This document shows, one piece after another, positions 32,662 to 41,238 of a stretch of 64,000 nt of DNA. The stretch lies in NCBI RefSeq assembly GCF_031582885.1, contig NZ_CP133988.1:317501-381500 (forward strand), read 5' to 3'. Position numbers and translations under genes: made by a program. Within the stretch, counting starts at the first letter, position 1; every line of letters begins with the position of its first letter. The notes beneath the pieces are model-generated. The model saw nothing but the letters and a program-made list of their open reading frames with translations, did no database searches and was not told the origin of the DNA. The DNA is from Streptococcus parasanguinis. GTDB taxonomy: Bacteria; Bacillota; Bacilli; Lactobacillales; Streptococcaceae.

Positions 32662-34016
32662 CCTTCTTCTCCAATCCTTGTCATCGATTTTGCCTTATTG
32701 ACGGTTTCTTGGTATTCATTTTCAGCGATCGAATCATAAACGATTCCTGCTCCAGCCTGCACATAAGCCTTCTTATTTTTGAGGATCATGGTTCGAATCG
32801 CAATAGCAAAATCGAGATCCCCCGTCACAGAGAGATAGCCAATAGCACCCGCATAGACGCCTCGTTTTTCTTTTTCTGCTTCATAGATTCGCTTCATGGC
32901 TCGAATCTTGGGAGCACCCGAAACGGTCCCCGCTGGAAGAGTTGCCTTCAGAGCCTCAATGGAGGCTAGTCCAGGAAGCAATTGACCCTTGACCACACTC
33001 GTCAGGTGCATCACATAACGGAAGAACTCCACTTCCATATATTTGGTCACTTCAACCGACCCATTTTGGGCGATACGCCCAATATCGTTTCGCCCTAGAT
33101 CCACCAACATCCGGTGTTCTGCGACTTCTTTTGGATCCCCTGCCAAATCAGCTGCCAATTGCCGATCAGCCTCTTCATCGATCCCTCTGGGACGCGTACC
33201 AGCAATAGGATTGGTCGTCACTACTCGGTCCTTGACTGACACCAGACTTTCTGGACTGGCACCGATAATTTGGTACTCCCCAAAATCATAAAAGTAGAGA
33301 TAATTCGAAGGGTTGGTCACGCGCAAATTGCGGTAATAATCCAATGATTTTCCTGAAAAATCAGCTGAAAAACGTTGACTAAGCACGCATTGGAACATAT
33401 CTCCTTTTCGAATATAGTCCCGGGCTAGTGCCACCATTTCCTCAAACTCTTTTTGCTCCAAATGATTGTGGAAATGAAGCGCATGCAGGTCCTTGTCCTG
33501 AAACTCTTCTTTTGCAGGTCTTGCCAATTGTGCTAATACTTGCTCCAAGCTCGATGCTTGCTCTGCTTCACTCCGTCCACTATAGAGGTTCTCTTCCACC
33601 ACATAGACCTTTTCCTTTTTGTGATCAAAAATCACATAGCTCTCATATAAGAAAAAGTGAAGATCTGGTGTGCCGATCGTATCTTCAGGAATGGAACCAA
33701 TGTTCTCATAGAGGCCAATCAAGTCATAGCCGACAAATCCAATCGCCCCACCGTTAAAAGGAAGCTCTTCAGAAGTTTTCGTTTTGACCGTGATGCGATT
33801 CAAAAAGTCCAAAGGATCCTCTTCAACAATTTGATCATTGTAATAGAGGACGCCATTTTCAAACTTGACTTCACTGACTGGCCGATAGGCTACAATTGAA
33901 AAACGCGCATTCTCTTTTTCACGAGGGATCGACTCCAAGATCATTTTATGGGGCGCATCCAAACGCATATAAGCCAAAATTGGACTCAAAACATCAGCAG
34001 ATAAAACTTTTTTCAT
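32658..34016 (-). CDS. trpE: anthranilate synthase component I
   Basis: 452 aa, the first and committed step of tryptophan synthesis, taking ammonia from TrpG. The chorismate-binding half carries [42 protein letters not shown] and AGAGIVYDS. The N-terminal MILESIP resembles the LLES-type feedback site that binds tryptophan. It is the first structural gene behind the T-box leader. Confidence 0.97.
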   Translation of the reverse strand: MKKVLSADVLSPILAYMRLDAPHKMILESIPREKENARFSIVAYRPVSEVKFENGVLYYNDQIVEEDPLDFLNRITVKTKTSEELPFNGGAIGFVGYDLIGLYENIGSIPEDTIGTPDLHFFLYESYVIFDHKKEKVYVVEENLYSGRSEAEQASSLEQVLAQLARPAKEEFQDKDLHALHFHNHLEQKEFEEMVALARDYIRKGDMFQCVLSQRFSADFSGKSLDYYRNLRVTNPSNYLYFYDFGEYQIIGASPESLVSVKDRVVTTNPIAGTRPRGIDEEADRQLAADLAGDPKEVAEHRMLVDLGRNDIGRIAQNGSVEVTKYMEVEFFRYVMHLTSVVKGQLLPGLASIEALKATLPAGTVSGAPKIRAMKRIYEAEKEKRGVYAGAIGYLSVTGDLDFAIAIRTMILKNKKAYVQAGAGIVYDSIAENEYQETVNKAKSMTRIGEEG

Positions 34017-34059
34017 ATCAGAAACCTCTCTTCTAGAACTTATTTATTCTAATGAATTC

Positions 34060-34214
34060 AGCTGGCTAAGGCTAGCTGGGTTATCACACGTTCAATTTTC
34101 GCTTTGGGATCAATGTGCCTAAGCTCGCTTCGCTTGCTAAGGCTATCAAGGATATCCCACGCTCTGTTTTCGCTTTGGGATCTATGTGCCTAAGCTCGCT
34201 TCGCTTGCTAAGGC
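34060..34214 (-). repeat. 71-bp tandem repeat (about 2.2 copies) between the T-box and trpE
   Basis: Units containing TTTTCGCTTTGGGATC and GTGCCTAAGCTCGCTTCGCT begin at 34096 and 34167, exactly 71 nt apart. A shorter third partial unit (GCTAAGGCTA then CACACG) lies at about 34066-34090. Each unit can fold (GCCT...AGGC; ATCCCA...TGGGAT). It forms part of the untranslated trp mRNA. Confidence 0.75.
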
Positions 34215-34224
34215 ACATAGAAAA

Positions 34225-34470
34225 GCCCTCACACAAAAAACTGTGTGAGGGCGTGTTGTCCGCGGTGCCACCTCTTTTATAGGGAAAAATAGCTGGTCTT
34301 TCCCTACATCTCTATCTCCTCTATCAAGGAGTTGCACGGTAAGGGGTGCCAACCGAATTCACATGGGTTAGAATTCATTAATCATAACAGTCCAATTTTC
34401 ATCAGTCGCTATTGCTTGTTCGCAATTCCCACAAGCTCCCTGAAAATAGCTGACTCATTACTTTTCTGTT
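34225..34470 (-). promoter_or_regulatory. tryptophan T-box leader
   Basis: The minus-strand RNA contains the T-box sequence GGTGGCACCGCGGA (34272-34259) and a terminator stem GCCCTCACAC/GTGTGAGGGC (34225-34252) followed by TTTTC. A stem I region upstream has TGG in AATTGGACTG as the likely Trp specifier. Uncharged tRNA-Trp would stabilise the antiterminator and allow trp expression, which matches the genes downstream. Confidence 0.92.
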
Positions 34471-34476
34471 GCTACC

Positions 34477-34504
34477 ATTATAACCCTTTTTCTTAGAAAG
34501 TCAA
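34477..34504 (-). promoter_or_regulatory. trp operon promoter
   Basis: Minus strand TTGACT (34504-34499), 16-nt spacer, TATAAT (34482-34477), immediately upstream of the T-box leader. Confidence 0.8.
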
Positions 34505-34586
34505 TAAAATTTTTAGTCTTTTTTTATACTTTTTTCTACACTTATTTAATAAAATCAGCTCAAAGAGCCCTAGCGTCCCGTCCTTT

Positions 34587-34949
34587 TTATCCCAACAATA
34601 GGATACTCAATAAAGCTAAAATTGCAGGACCACCTTGGGTCAAGATAATCTTTTTATTGGCTGTCATCGCACCGTAGGCTGCAGCTCCAATAATAAAAAG
34701 CACAAAAATCGTAACAACTTCACTATTTTTAGAGACAAACAATCCATACAAGAGGAACACCCCAATCAAGGCATTGTATATCCCTTGATTCTTAAATAAA
34801 GAGGTCACAGATGGGCGAGCGAGTTCTTCTTTATCCATGTTGAAAACCCGACTTGTGGTATCAGATGTGGTTCTGATGCTCTCCAAATAAAAAATATACA
34901 AATGCTCCAGTGCAGCAAGACTTGCTAAAATAATCGTCAGTAATGACAT
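34587..34949 (-). CDS. DUF1304 family membrane protein
   Basis: 120 aa with four hydrophobic helices (LLTIILASLAALEHLYIFYL, GIYNALIGVFLLYGLF, VVTIFVLFIIGAAAYGAM, GPAILALLSILLL) and the family-typical LFKNQGIYNA. Its function is unknown. It is 15 nt after a MarR regulator, so it is probably that regulator's co-transcribed target. Confidence 0.8.
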   Translation of the reverse strand: MSLLTIILASLAALEHLYIFYLESIRTTSDTTSRVFNMDKEELARPSVTSLFKNQGIYNALIGVFLLYGLFVSKNSEVVTIFVLFIIGAAAYGAMTANKKIILTQGGPAILALLSILLLG

Positions 34950-34964
34950 CGTAGATTCTCCTTT

Positions 34965-35393
34965 TTATTCAACTGTTATTTGTTCAATGCCAGATACTAA
35001 TTTGTCCAGCAGGTAAGAAAATTGCTCTTGTTCTTGAGCAGTCAAAATCCGACTCATCTGTTCTTTCACCGCCACATGATGGCGAGGGGGATGTTTGACC
35101 AAACGATTATAGGCCGTATCCGTCAAATGAATTAGGATTTCCCGCTGATTCTTTGGATTTCGACTCCGATGGACAAATCCTTCCTTTTCTAATATTTTGA
35201 AATGCCGGGTTAAAGCCGCTGGATCAATCTGCAAGCGTTCCTGAACCGCGATCTGATTGCAAGGCGCTTGTTCTAATAAATCCTGCAAAATTTGATAACG
35301 TGTTAAGCTAATCCCTAGTCGCTTTTCAAATAACTGTGTAGTCGATTGATCTGCCAAACGTAGTTGGTAGAGCAAATCATTTATTTCTGCCAT
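34965..35393 (-). CDS. MarR family transcriptional regulator
   Basis: 142 aa winged helix: SLTRYQILQDLLEQAPCNQIAVQERL (first helices), DPAALTRHFKILEKEGFV (recognition helix) and NPKNQREILIHLT (wing). It would act as a dimer repressing its own promoter, which carries a perfect 20-bp palindrome 32 nt before the start. The single Cys (CNQI) could be a redox sensor, but this is speculation. It forms an operon with the DUF1304 gene. Confidence 0.88.
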   Translation of the reverse strand: MAEINDLLYQLRLADQSTTQLFEKRLGISLTRYQILQDLLEQAPCNQIAVQERLQIDPAALTRHFKILEKEGFVHRSRNPKNQREILIHLTDTAYNRLVKHPPRHHVAVKEQMSRILTAQEQEQFSYLLDKLVSGIEQITVE

Positions 35394-35424
35394 GTCCCTT
35401 CCTCTATTCTTTTTTGATAAATCA

Positions 35425-35444
35425 ATAATTGACTAGTCAATTAT
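35425..35444 (-). promoter_or_regulatory. 20-bp palindromic operator of the marR-DUF1304 operon
   Basis: ATAATTGACT-AGTCAATTAT is a perfect palindrome. Each half contains TTGACT, so the -35 region coincides with the operator. It fits the size and AT-rich form of MarR sites. Confidence 0.75.
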
Positions 35445-35497
35445 AAAACATTTCATATCCTCTTGCAAGAAAAAGAGCCTGCACTGTTTTTTCGCAC

Positions 35498-35594
35498 AAA
35501 AAAAGCCGCCTGATTTGGCGACTCTTAGGGAGATTATTATGAAAAAGAAAAGTTTTAGGATTTTTCTAAACAAAGTTAGGAGGTCTTTGTTTAT
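35498..35594 (-). ncRNA. CiaR-dependent small RNA (csRNA), copy on the minus strand
   Basis: About 97 nt. The promoter has CGTAAG-N5-TTTAAG (35633-35617), then 10 nt, then TATAAT (35606-35601), the csRNA arrangement. The RNA contains ACCTCCTAACTTTG, complementary to ribosome sites, and ends in GTCGCC/GGCGGC with seven T. Such RNAs pair with start regions of target mRNAs in streptococci. The opposite strand happens to encode a 22-codon frame. Confidence 0.88.
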
Positions 35595-35600
35595 GCTTCT

Positions 35601-35633
35601 ATTATAGCGGACATTTCTTAAAGAAAGCTTACG
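35601..35633 (-). promoter_or_regulatory. CiaR box and -10 of the minus-strand csRNA
   Basis: Half sites CGTAAG and TTTAAG on the minus strand separated by CTTTC, then AAATGTCCGC and TATAAT. The first half site deviates at two positions. Confidence 0.8.
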
Positions 35634-35661
35634 ACTTTATTTCAAAATGAAAACAAATTCT

Positions 35662-36291
35662 TTACAGATTCTTTTCAGCGTTTAAAATAACTGGAATATC
35701 TAGTAAGGTGTTCATCTGATGATTACCTTGATAGTCAGACGCCAAGAAATTGATACTCTGAATCTGGCTATTTCTTGCAAAGTCAATATCCAGGCTCCGA
35801 TCCCCAATATAGTAGGTCTTTTCGGGCTCCAAGCCGTACTTCTCCATCAGATACATGGCAGCTTCTGGGTCAGGCTTGCGGGCAAAACCACTTTGACTGG
35901 TCAAAATCTCTGTAAAAAAAGATTCCAAGCCCAAATCCCGCAGGATGACAAAAGCATTCTCTCCCTTATGGGTATAGACAAACTGCTCGATCCCAGCATC
36001 CTTCCCCCAAGATAGGACATCACGCGCCCCCTCCATCAGAAGGACCTGGGCATTTTTCTCTGCTAGACTTTCAGCTCGACGATGATTCAAGTCAGTCACA
36101 TCCAGATGATACTCCTCCGCCACGGCTACTAAAAGATCTTGAACCGAATGCTTCAAGATGTAATCTTTAATGCTAGCTCGGTCAAATGTAAGCTGATAAG
36201 TTGCATAGGTCTCCTCAAGACCTGCCAGAATCGCATCATAGGAATCCAGCAAGGTCCCATCCAAATCCCAAATAAAGGCTCGTTTTGTCAT
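35662..36291 (-). CDS. HAD-superfamily hydrolase (phosphoglycolate phosphatase-like)
   Basis: 209 aa. Motif I is FIWDLDGTLLDS (nucleophile Asp, about residues 7-18), motif II is VYTHKG, motif III is KPDPEAAMYL and motif IV is YYIGDRSLDIDFA. The cap between motifs I and II is helical (subclass I). The substrate is a small phospho-compound not identifiable from sequence. Its start overlaps the MATE gene stop by 4 nt, so the two are co-translated. Confidence 0.85.
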   Translation of the reverse strand: MTKRAFIWDLDGTLLDSYDAILAGLEETYATYQLTFDRASIKDYILKHSVQDLLVAVAEEYHLDVTDLNHRRAESLAEKNAQVLLMEGARDVLSWGKDAGIEQFVYTHKGENAFVILRDLGLESFFTEILTSQSGFARKPDPEAAMYLMEKYGLEPEKTYYIGDRSLDIDFARNSQIQSINFLASDYQGNHQMNTLLDIPVILNAEKNL

Positions 36292-37565
36292 TTTTTCTCT
36301 CCTACTTTTCGTCTATATAGCTGACTCAAAAATAGCCAACGGAAGCCATTGTCGAGCAAGGTTCCAGTCCAGACCCCTGGAAGGCCAAAGCCAAGAGTTA
36401 CTCCAAGCAGATAACCGGCTCCAATTCGAATGACCCACATGCCAATCGTCGTTGCATAAAATGGAAGTTTCCCATTTCCCAAGCCTTGCCAAACAGCTGT
36501 ATAGATGACCGTTCCTGCTGTAAACGGCGTTCCTAACAAAGAAAAGAGGACAACCGATAGGCTAGCTTCGACTGCTTTTGTATCTTGTGTGTAGAGATGG
36601 GTCAGAAGGGTGCCCCCAAAAAAGATTCCCAAGGCAATGGGTAACATTAACACGAAGGACAACCAGTAAGACTGCTTTCGAAGGCGGGCAATCTGCTCAA
36701 GATCACCTTCACCCAGGCTCCGTGCCACGAGCATAACCGTCGCTGTGGCCACTCCAAATACAGGCATGTAGTTGAACTGGGTCAAGGTCTCTCCGATAGC
36801 ATTTCCTGCGACTGCCTCGGTCCCAAAAGCAACCACGATCGCAATGATCACCACATCTCCAGCTCGCATCATCAGCCGCTCTCCGGCAGCTGGAAGTGCT
36901 AAGTTCAAGAGCTTACGATCCAATCCCCAACGAAGAGGTGCAAAGGGTAACTGGACCTTTCGCCACAAGAGGATGACGCCCACCAGACGGGCCAGCACTG
37001 TCCCTAAGGCCGCACCGACAATCCCCCAGCCAAAAAGGAAAATGGCCACAGAGGAGAATAAAGCATTCAAAACATTGGTCAACAGGCTCACATACATAGG
37101 AATACGTGGATTGTTGGCCACCCGAACCAAGGAGCCCAAGGTCGTCATCAATCCTAAGAGAACAATGGTCCCGCCGACCAAGGAAAGGTAAATCCCCCCG
37201 CTTTCGGCTACTGCAGCTTCAGTCCCCAACAGAGAAATCATCTGGCGTCCAAATAACAGCGAAGCCCCTCCTAAGAGAGCACTCAACAATAAGGTCACCT
37301 TCAGTGACTCTGTCGCATGGTAGGCAATGTTTTCTTGATTTTTTTCGCCCAAGCTTTTGGACATGACACTGGCAACCGCCGCACCCAGTGCCAAAAAGAT
37401 GGCTTGATAGATGGTGATGATATTCCCTGCGACGGAAACACCTGAAATGGCAATCAAGCCCAGGTGAGCCACTAAATAAGAATCCACCATGCCCATCAGC
37501 ATTTGTAAGAAATTTTCACCCATGGCAGGAAGGGCGATATTTAAGATTTTTTTGTATGAATTCAT
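36288..37565 (-). CDS. MATE family efflux transporter
   Basis: 425 aa with twelve predicted helices in two related halves. The first begins IALPAMGENFLQMLMGMVDS and the second LALPAAGERLMMRAGDVV, the duplicated MATE signature. It would export cationic compounds or drugs in exchange for Na+ or H+. The substrate is unknown. It is first in a two-gene unit with the HAD gene; the thrC terminator lies just upstream. Confidence 0.9.
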   Translation of the reverse strand: MNSYKKILNIALPAMGENFLQMLMGMVDSYLVAHLGLIAISGVSVAGNIITIYQAIFLALGAAVASVMSKSLGEKNQENIAYHATESLKVTLLLSALLGGASLLFGRQMISLLGTEAAVAESGGIYLSLVGGTIVLLGLMTTLGSLVRVANNPRIPMYVSLLTNVLNALFSSVAIFLFGWGIVGAALGTVLARLVGVILLWRKVQLPFAPLRWGLDRKLLNLALPAAGERLMMRAGDVVIIAIVVAFGTEAVAGNAIGETLTQFNYMPVFGVATATVMLVARSLGEGDLEQIARLRKQSYWLSFVLMLPIALGIFFGGTLLTHLYTQDTKAVEASLSVVLFSLLGTPFTAGTVIYTAVWQGLGNGKLPFYATTIGMWVIRIGAGYLLGVTLGFGLPGVWTGTLLDNGFRWLFLSQLYRRKVGEKK

Positions 37566-37573
37566 GCGTATAT

Positions 37574-37595
37574 AAAAGAGCCAAACGGCTCTTTT
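37574..37595 (-). terminator. terminator after thrC
   Basis: AAAAGAGCC, loop of 4, GGCTCTTTT, with T-rich ends on both strands, between thrC (stop 37616) and the MATE start. Confidence 0.8.
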
Positions 37596-37615
37596 GATCT
37601 TTCTAATACAGAGAA

Positions 37616-39100
37616 TTAAAGTCCCAAGTAGTCTTCTACGGCTGCTTGCATGTCTTTGGCTGCCACGCTTGTACGATGGCGAACCGGTGCAGTTTCAAGG
37701 CCGTCTACAGCCGGTGGCACAGGAACACCTGAGAGTGTGTGTAATTTAGCCAAGGCTTCGAAATCGCCTAGACCTGTCTCGCCTGTCACCGCTTCTACTG
37801 CTACAACTGGGAATTTGTAAGGACTTGCTGTAGAGGCAATGACTGTTTTAGCAGTATCCCCTGTTTGGGTCCGGTATTTTTGGTAAACGGCTGATGCTAC
37901 GGCTGTATGAGGGTCTTCGATGTAATCAGACGCTTCATAGACCCGCTTGATCTCTGCAGCAGTTTCTGCTTCATCTGCGTATGCAGCCGCAAACAAATCT
38001 AAGATGTCTGCATCAAAGTTGGACAATTGGTACTGACCTGTTGCAACAAGGCTTTCCATCAATTCTTTGGTCTTTGTGGCATCATTGCCTACCAAGTGGA
38101 AAATCAAGCGTTCCAAGTTTGAAGAGACCAAAATATCCATCGATGGGCTAGTGGTCACCTTGAACTCACGTTTCTTATCATAGACATGTGTTTTGAAGAA
38201 GTCTGTCAAGACATTGTTTTCATTTGACGCACAGATCAATTTCCCAACTGGAAGACCGATTTGTTTGGCATAGAAAGCTGCCAAGATATTTCCAAAGTTT
38301 CCTGTTGGAACAGTGAAATTGACTTTTTCTCCCGCTGTGATTTGGCCTGTCTTGACCAATTGAGCATAGGCGTATACGTAATAGACAACCTGAGGCACCA
38401 AACGACCAATGTTCATAGAATTAGCTGATGAGAATTGCATCTTGTTGGCTGCTAATTTTTCACGGAGCGCCACATCATTGAACATGTGTTTGACATTAGT
38501 TTGGGCATCGTCAAAGTTTCCATCGATGGCGATGACATGGGTATTATTCCCCGTTTGAGTCGTCATTTGCAACTCTTGCACCTTGCTGACACCATCTTTT
38601 GGATAAAAGACAATAATCTCTGTTCCTGGAACATCGGCAAAACCTGCCATGGCAGCTTTTCCTGTATCTCCAGAAGTCGCCGTCAAGATGACAATTTTAT
38701 TTTCCAAACCGTGCTTTTTAGCTGCTGTTGTCATAAAGTAAGGCAAGATCGACAAAGCCATATCTTTAAAGGCAATAGTGGAGCCGTGGAAGAGTTCCAA
38801 ATTGTATTGCCCATCGAGTTTGACAAGAGGAGCAATAGCTGGGGTATCAAACTTGCTGTCATAAGCATGAGAAATACAGTAGTCCAACTCTTCTGCTGTA
38901 AAGTCGTCCAAAAAGGCTGACAAAACAAGCTTGGCCACTTCTTGGTAAGAAGCGTCTTTGAGGGTATCAAAATCCAGCTCTACTTGAGGATAAGAGACTG
39001 GAGTAAACAAACCGCCATCTGTCGCCAATCCTTGAAGGATGGCTTGACTAGCTGTTACAGTATTTTTTTCATCTCGTGTTGATTGATAAACTAATGTCAT
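37616..39100 (-). CDS. thrC: threonine synthase
   Basis: 494 aa, PLP-dependent conversion of O-phosphohomoserine to threonine. The PLP lysine is in FHGSTIAFKDMAL (about 104-116), with the TSGDTGKAA phosphate-binding loop and TGNFGNILAAFYAK. The length is that of the long class found in streptococci. It has its own extended -10 promoter and terminator and is not with hom/thrB here. Confidence 0.96.
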   Translation of the reverse strand: MTLVYQSTRDEKNTVTASQAILQGLATDGGLFTPVSYPQVELDFDTLKDASYQEVAKLVLSAFLDDFTAEELDYCISHAYDSKFDTPAIAPLVKLDGQYNLELFHGSTIAFKDMALSILPYFMTTAAKKHGLENKIVILTATSGDTGKAAMAGFADVPGTEIIVFYPKDGVSKVQELQMTTQTGNNTHVIAIDGNFDDAQTNVKHMFNDVALREKLAANKMQFSSANSMNIGRLVPQVVYYVYAYAQLVKTGQITAGEKVNFTVPTGNFGNILAAFYAKQIGLPVGKLICASNENNVLTDFFKTHVYDKKREFKVTTSPSMDILVSSNLERLIFHLVGNDATKTKELMESLVATGQYQLSNFDADILDLFAAAYADEAETAAEIKRVYEASDYIEDPHTAVASAVYQKYRTQTGDTAKTVIASTASPYKFPVVAVEAVTGETGLGDFEALAKLHTLSGVPVPPAVDGLETAPVRHRTSVAAKDMQAAVEDYLGL

Positions 39101-39132
39101 GACTGTTTTATTCCTTTACTAGTAGTCTTCTC

Positions 39133-39141
39133 ATTATATCA
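39133..39141 (-). promoter_or_regulatory. extended -10 promoter of thrC
   Basis: Minus strand TG-A-TATAAT, about 32 nt before the thrC start. No convincing -35. Confidence 0.5.
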
Positions 39142-39280
39142 TAAATGTCAGAAAATTTAACGGCTTTTCGCCAAATCTTGGCAAAGGTCGGCAAACAGAA
39201 GCTAGATAAAAGAGAGCAGGCGCAACGACTTTGCTCCTACTCCCATGCGAATCTCTTTTACAGGTATCTGAAAGATTTGA

Positions 39281-40564
39281 TCAAGCCAATCCCAACTCTG
39301 CCAAAACAGATGGGAAGCCTTTCTTCAAGTTTTCAAGAGCTACCGTTACTTCTTGACGAGTTTGGTTATTTTTCACAGTAACTTGACCGCTCTCAACTTC
39401 ACTACTTCCTAAGGTAATCAAGGCTTTGGCCGCAAAGACATCTGCTGACTTAAATTGTGCCTTGAGCTTACGTCCAAGATAGTCACGTTCTGCCTTGAAA
39501 CCTTGGATTCGAAGGGCTTGAACCAAGCTAAGCGCTGCTTCATTGACCTCATCTCCTAGGACAGCGATATAGGCATCTAGGCCTGTTTCGATCGGTAATT
39601 CAATGCCTTTCTTTTCAAGAACGAGAAGGATCCGTTCCACACCGATACCAAATCCAAAACCAGCTGTCGCAGGGCCACCGAAGTATTCCACCAAACCATC
39701 ATAGCGACCACCCGCACAGACTGTCAATTCATTGCCTTCAATTTCTGTAATGAACTCAAAAATCGTGTGGTTGTAGTAATCCAAGCCACGCACCATATTG
39801 GTATCGATGACATAGGCTACACCTAAATCTTCTAACATCCGACGAACCGCATCAAAATGCGCTTGGCTTTCTTCATCTAGATAGTCTAGGATGGAAGGAG
39901 CCTGTTCAACCGCGGCCTTGTCTTCTTTTTCTTTTGAATCCAAGACACGAAGCGGATTTTCTTCTAAGCGACGTTGGCTGTCCTTAGACAATTGATCCTT
40001 CATTGGCAAGAGGTAATCAATCAAGGCTTGACGATAAGCCTGACGACTAGCAGGGCTTCCCAAGGTGTTCAAGTGCAAGGTCACATTGTCAATTCCTAGT
40101 TCTTTCAGGAATTGCGCTGCCATGGCAATGGTTTCGACATCCGTTGCAGGATTGCTCGATCCAAAGCATTCTACCCCAATTTGGTGGAATTGACGCAAAC
40201 GACCTGCTTGAGGACGTTCGTAGCGGAACATTGGACCTATGTAATAGAACTTACTTGGTTTTTGTACCTCAGGCGCAAAGAGTTTATTTTCTACATAGGA
40301 GCGGACAACAGGAGCTGTTCCTTCTGGACGAAGCGTGATATGACGGTCTCCCTTGTCATAGAAATCATACATTTCTTTGGTGACGATATCCGTCGTATCC
40401 CCTACTGAACGGCTGATGACTTCATAATGTTCGAAGATCGGTGTGCGGATTTCATCATAATTGTATCGCGCAAAGACCTTGCGTGCAAAGCCTTCTACAT
40501 ATTGCCATTTCGCTGAATCGCCAGGAAGGATATCCTGGGTCCCTTTTGGTTTTTGTAATTTCAT
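39281..40564 (-). CDS. hisS: histidyl-tRNA synthetase
   Basis: 427 aa, class II synthetase. Motif 1 is in the N-terminal [10 protein letters not shown] block, motif 2 in the [20 protein letters not shown] block and motif 3 in [17 protein letters not shown]. The histidine A box MVRGLDYY is present, and the C-terminal anticodon domain follows. The start is ATG 40564 ([10 protein letters not shown]), because AAAGG lies 9 nt upstream; an ATG three codons earlier overlaps that site. The 180 nt between it and thrC hold only the thrC promoter and an unsupported plus-strand frame. Confidence 0.96.
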   Translation of the reverse strand: MKLQKPKGTQDILPGDSAKWQYVEGFARKVFARYNYDEIRTPIFEHYEVISRSVGDTTDIVTKEMYDFYDKGDRHITLRPEGTAPVVRSYVENKLFAPEVQKPSKFYYIGPMFRYERPQAGRLRQFHQIGVECFGSSNPATDVETIAMAAQFLKELGIDNVTLHLNTLGSPASRQAYRQALIDYLLPMKDQLSKDSQRRLEENPLRVLDSKEKEDKAAVEQAPSILDYLDEESQAHFDAVRRMLEDLGVAYVIDTNMVRGLDYYNHTIFEFITEIEGNELTVCAGGRYDGLVEYFGGPATAGFGFGIGVERILLVLEKKGIELPIETGLDAYIAVLGDEVNEAALSLVQALRIQGFKAERDYLGRKLKAQFKSADVFAAKALITLGSSEVESGQVTVKNNQTRQEVTVALENLKKGFPSVLAELGLA

Positions 40565-40734
40565 AGCCTTCATCCTTTGTCTTACTTTTGCCTCTATTTT
40601 ACCACAAATTCGAAGAGAAATGGAGGCTGGACCGAATTTCCTTCGTTCGACACGTTCAAATCCTCTTTCTCTTCTTGCCTTATCAGCCGAATTATGAGAA
40701 AATGGAAGCCATACTACACTGAAAGGATCTTGCG

Positions 40735-41076
40735 ATGAGAGAGGATATCAAAATCAATGACCGCGCCCTGGCACTAGAGAAGCCGTTAATCGAAAAATTG
40801 GAGCTTGTATTTGATACCGATGTTGAGTTAGATGTCTATAACCTAGGACTGATCTACGAGATCCATCTAGATGAAGCCGGCACTTGCAAGGTGGTTATGA
40901 CCTTTACCGATACGGCTTGTAACTGTGCTGAGAGCCTTCCGATCGAAATCGTCGCTCGCCTAAAAGAAATCGAGGGGATCGAAGATGTCAAGGTTGAAGT
41001 AACTTGGTCACCCGCTTGGAAAATTACACGAATCAGCCGATACGGGCGCATCGCCCTTGGCCTTCCACCACGATAA
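40735..41076 (+). CDS. DUF59/MIP18 family metal-sulfur cluster assembly factor
   Basis: 113 aa. The DUF59 core is [20 protein letters not shown] and [11 protein letters not shown], with the reactive Cys in [10 protein letters not shown], as in SufT/PaaD-like proteins that help load Fe-S clusters. GAAAGGATC is the ribosome site. It is monocistronic on the plus strand between hisS and the uracil permease. Which target it matures is not evident; ilvD nearby does need a 2Fe-2S cluster. Confidence 0.85.
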   Translation: MREDIKINDRALALEKPLIEKLELVFDTDVELDVYNLGLIYEIHLDEAGTCKVVMTFTDTACNCAESLPIEIVARLKEIEGIEDVKVEVTWSPAWKITRISRYGRIALGLPPR

Positions 41077-41149
41077 CAATCATTACCATTTAATAAACGC
41101 AGTCAACTAATGAAGGAAAGCCTCTTTGGAAATCCAATCCATAATAAAA

Positions 41150-41191
41150 AAACGAGGAACACCAACTCTGCCATCAGAGTTTGTTCCTCGT
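41150..41191. terminator. bidirectional terminator
   Basis: AAACGAGGAAC with GTTCCTCGTTT and an inner ACTCTG/CAGAGT stem, with A and T runs on each side. It serves the DUF59 gene and the convergent uracil permease. Confidence 0.88.
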
Positions 41192-41238
41192 TTTTATAAT
41201 GTTTGAATCCATTCAAACTTTTTCACTACCAGAATGGT

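Noticed and set aside
39145-39381. 78-codon plus-strand frame between thrC and hisS
   Set aside because: No ribosome site, overlaps the thrC promoter and the hisS 3' end; composition does not look coding.
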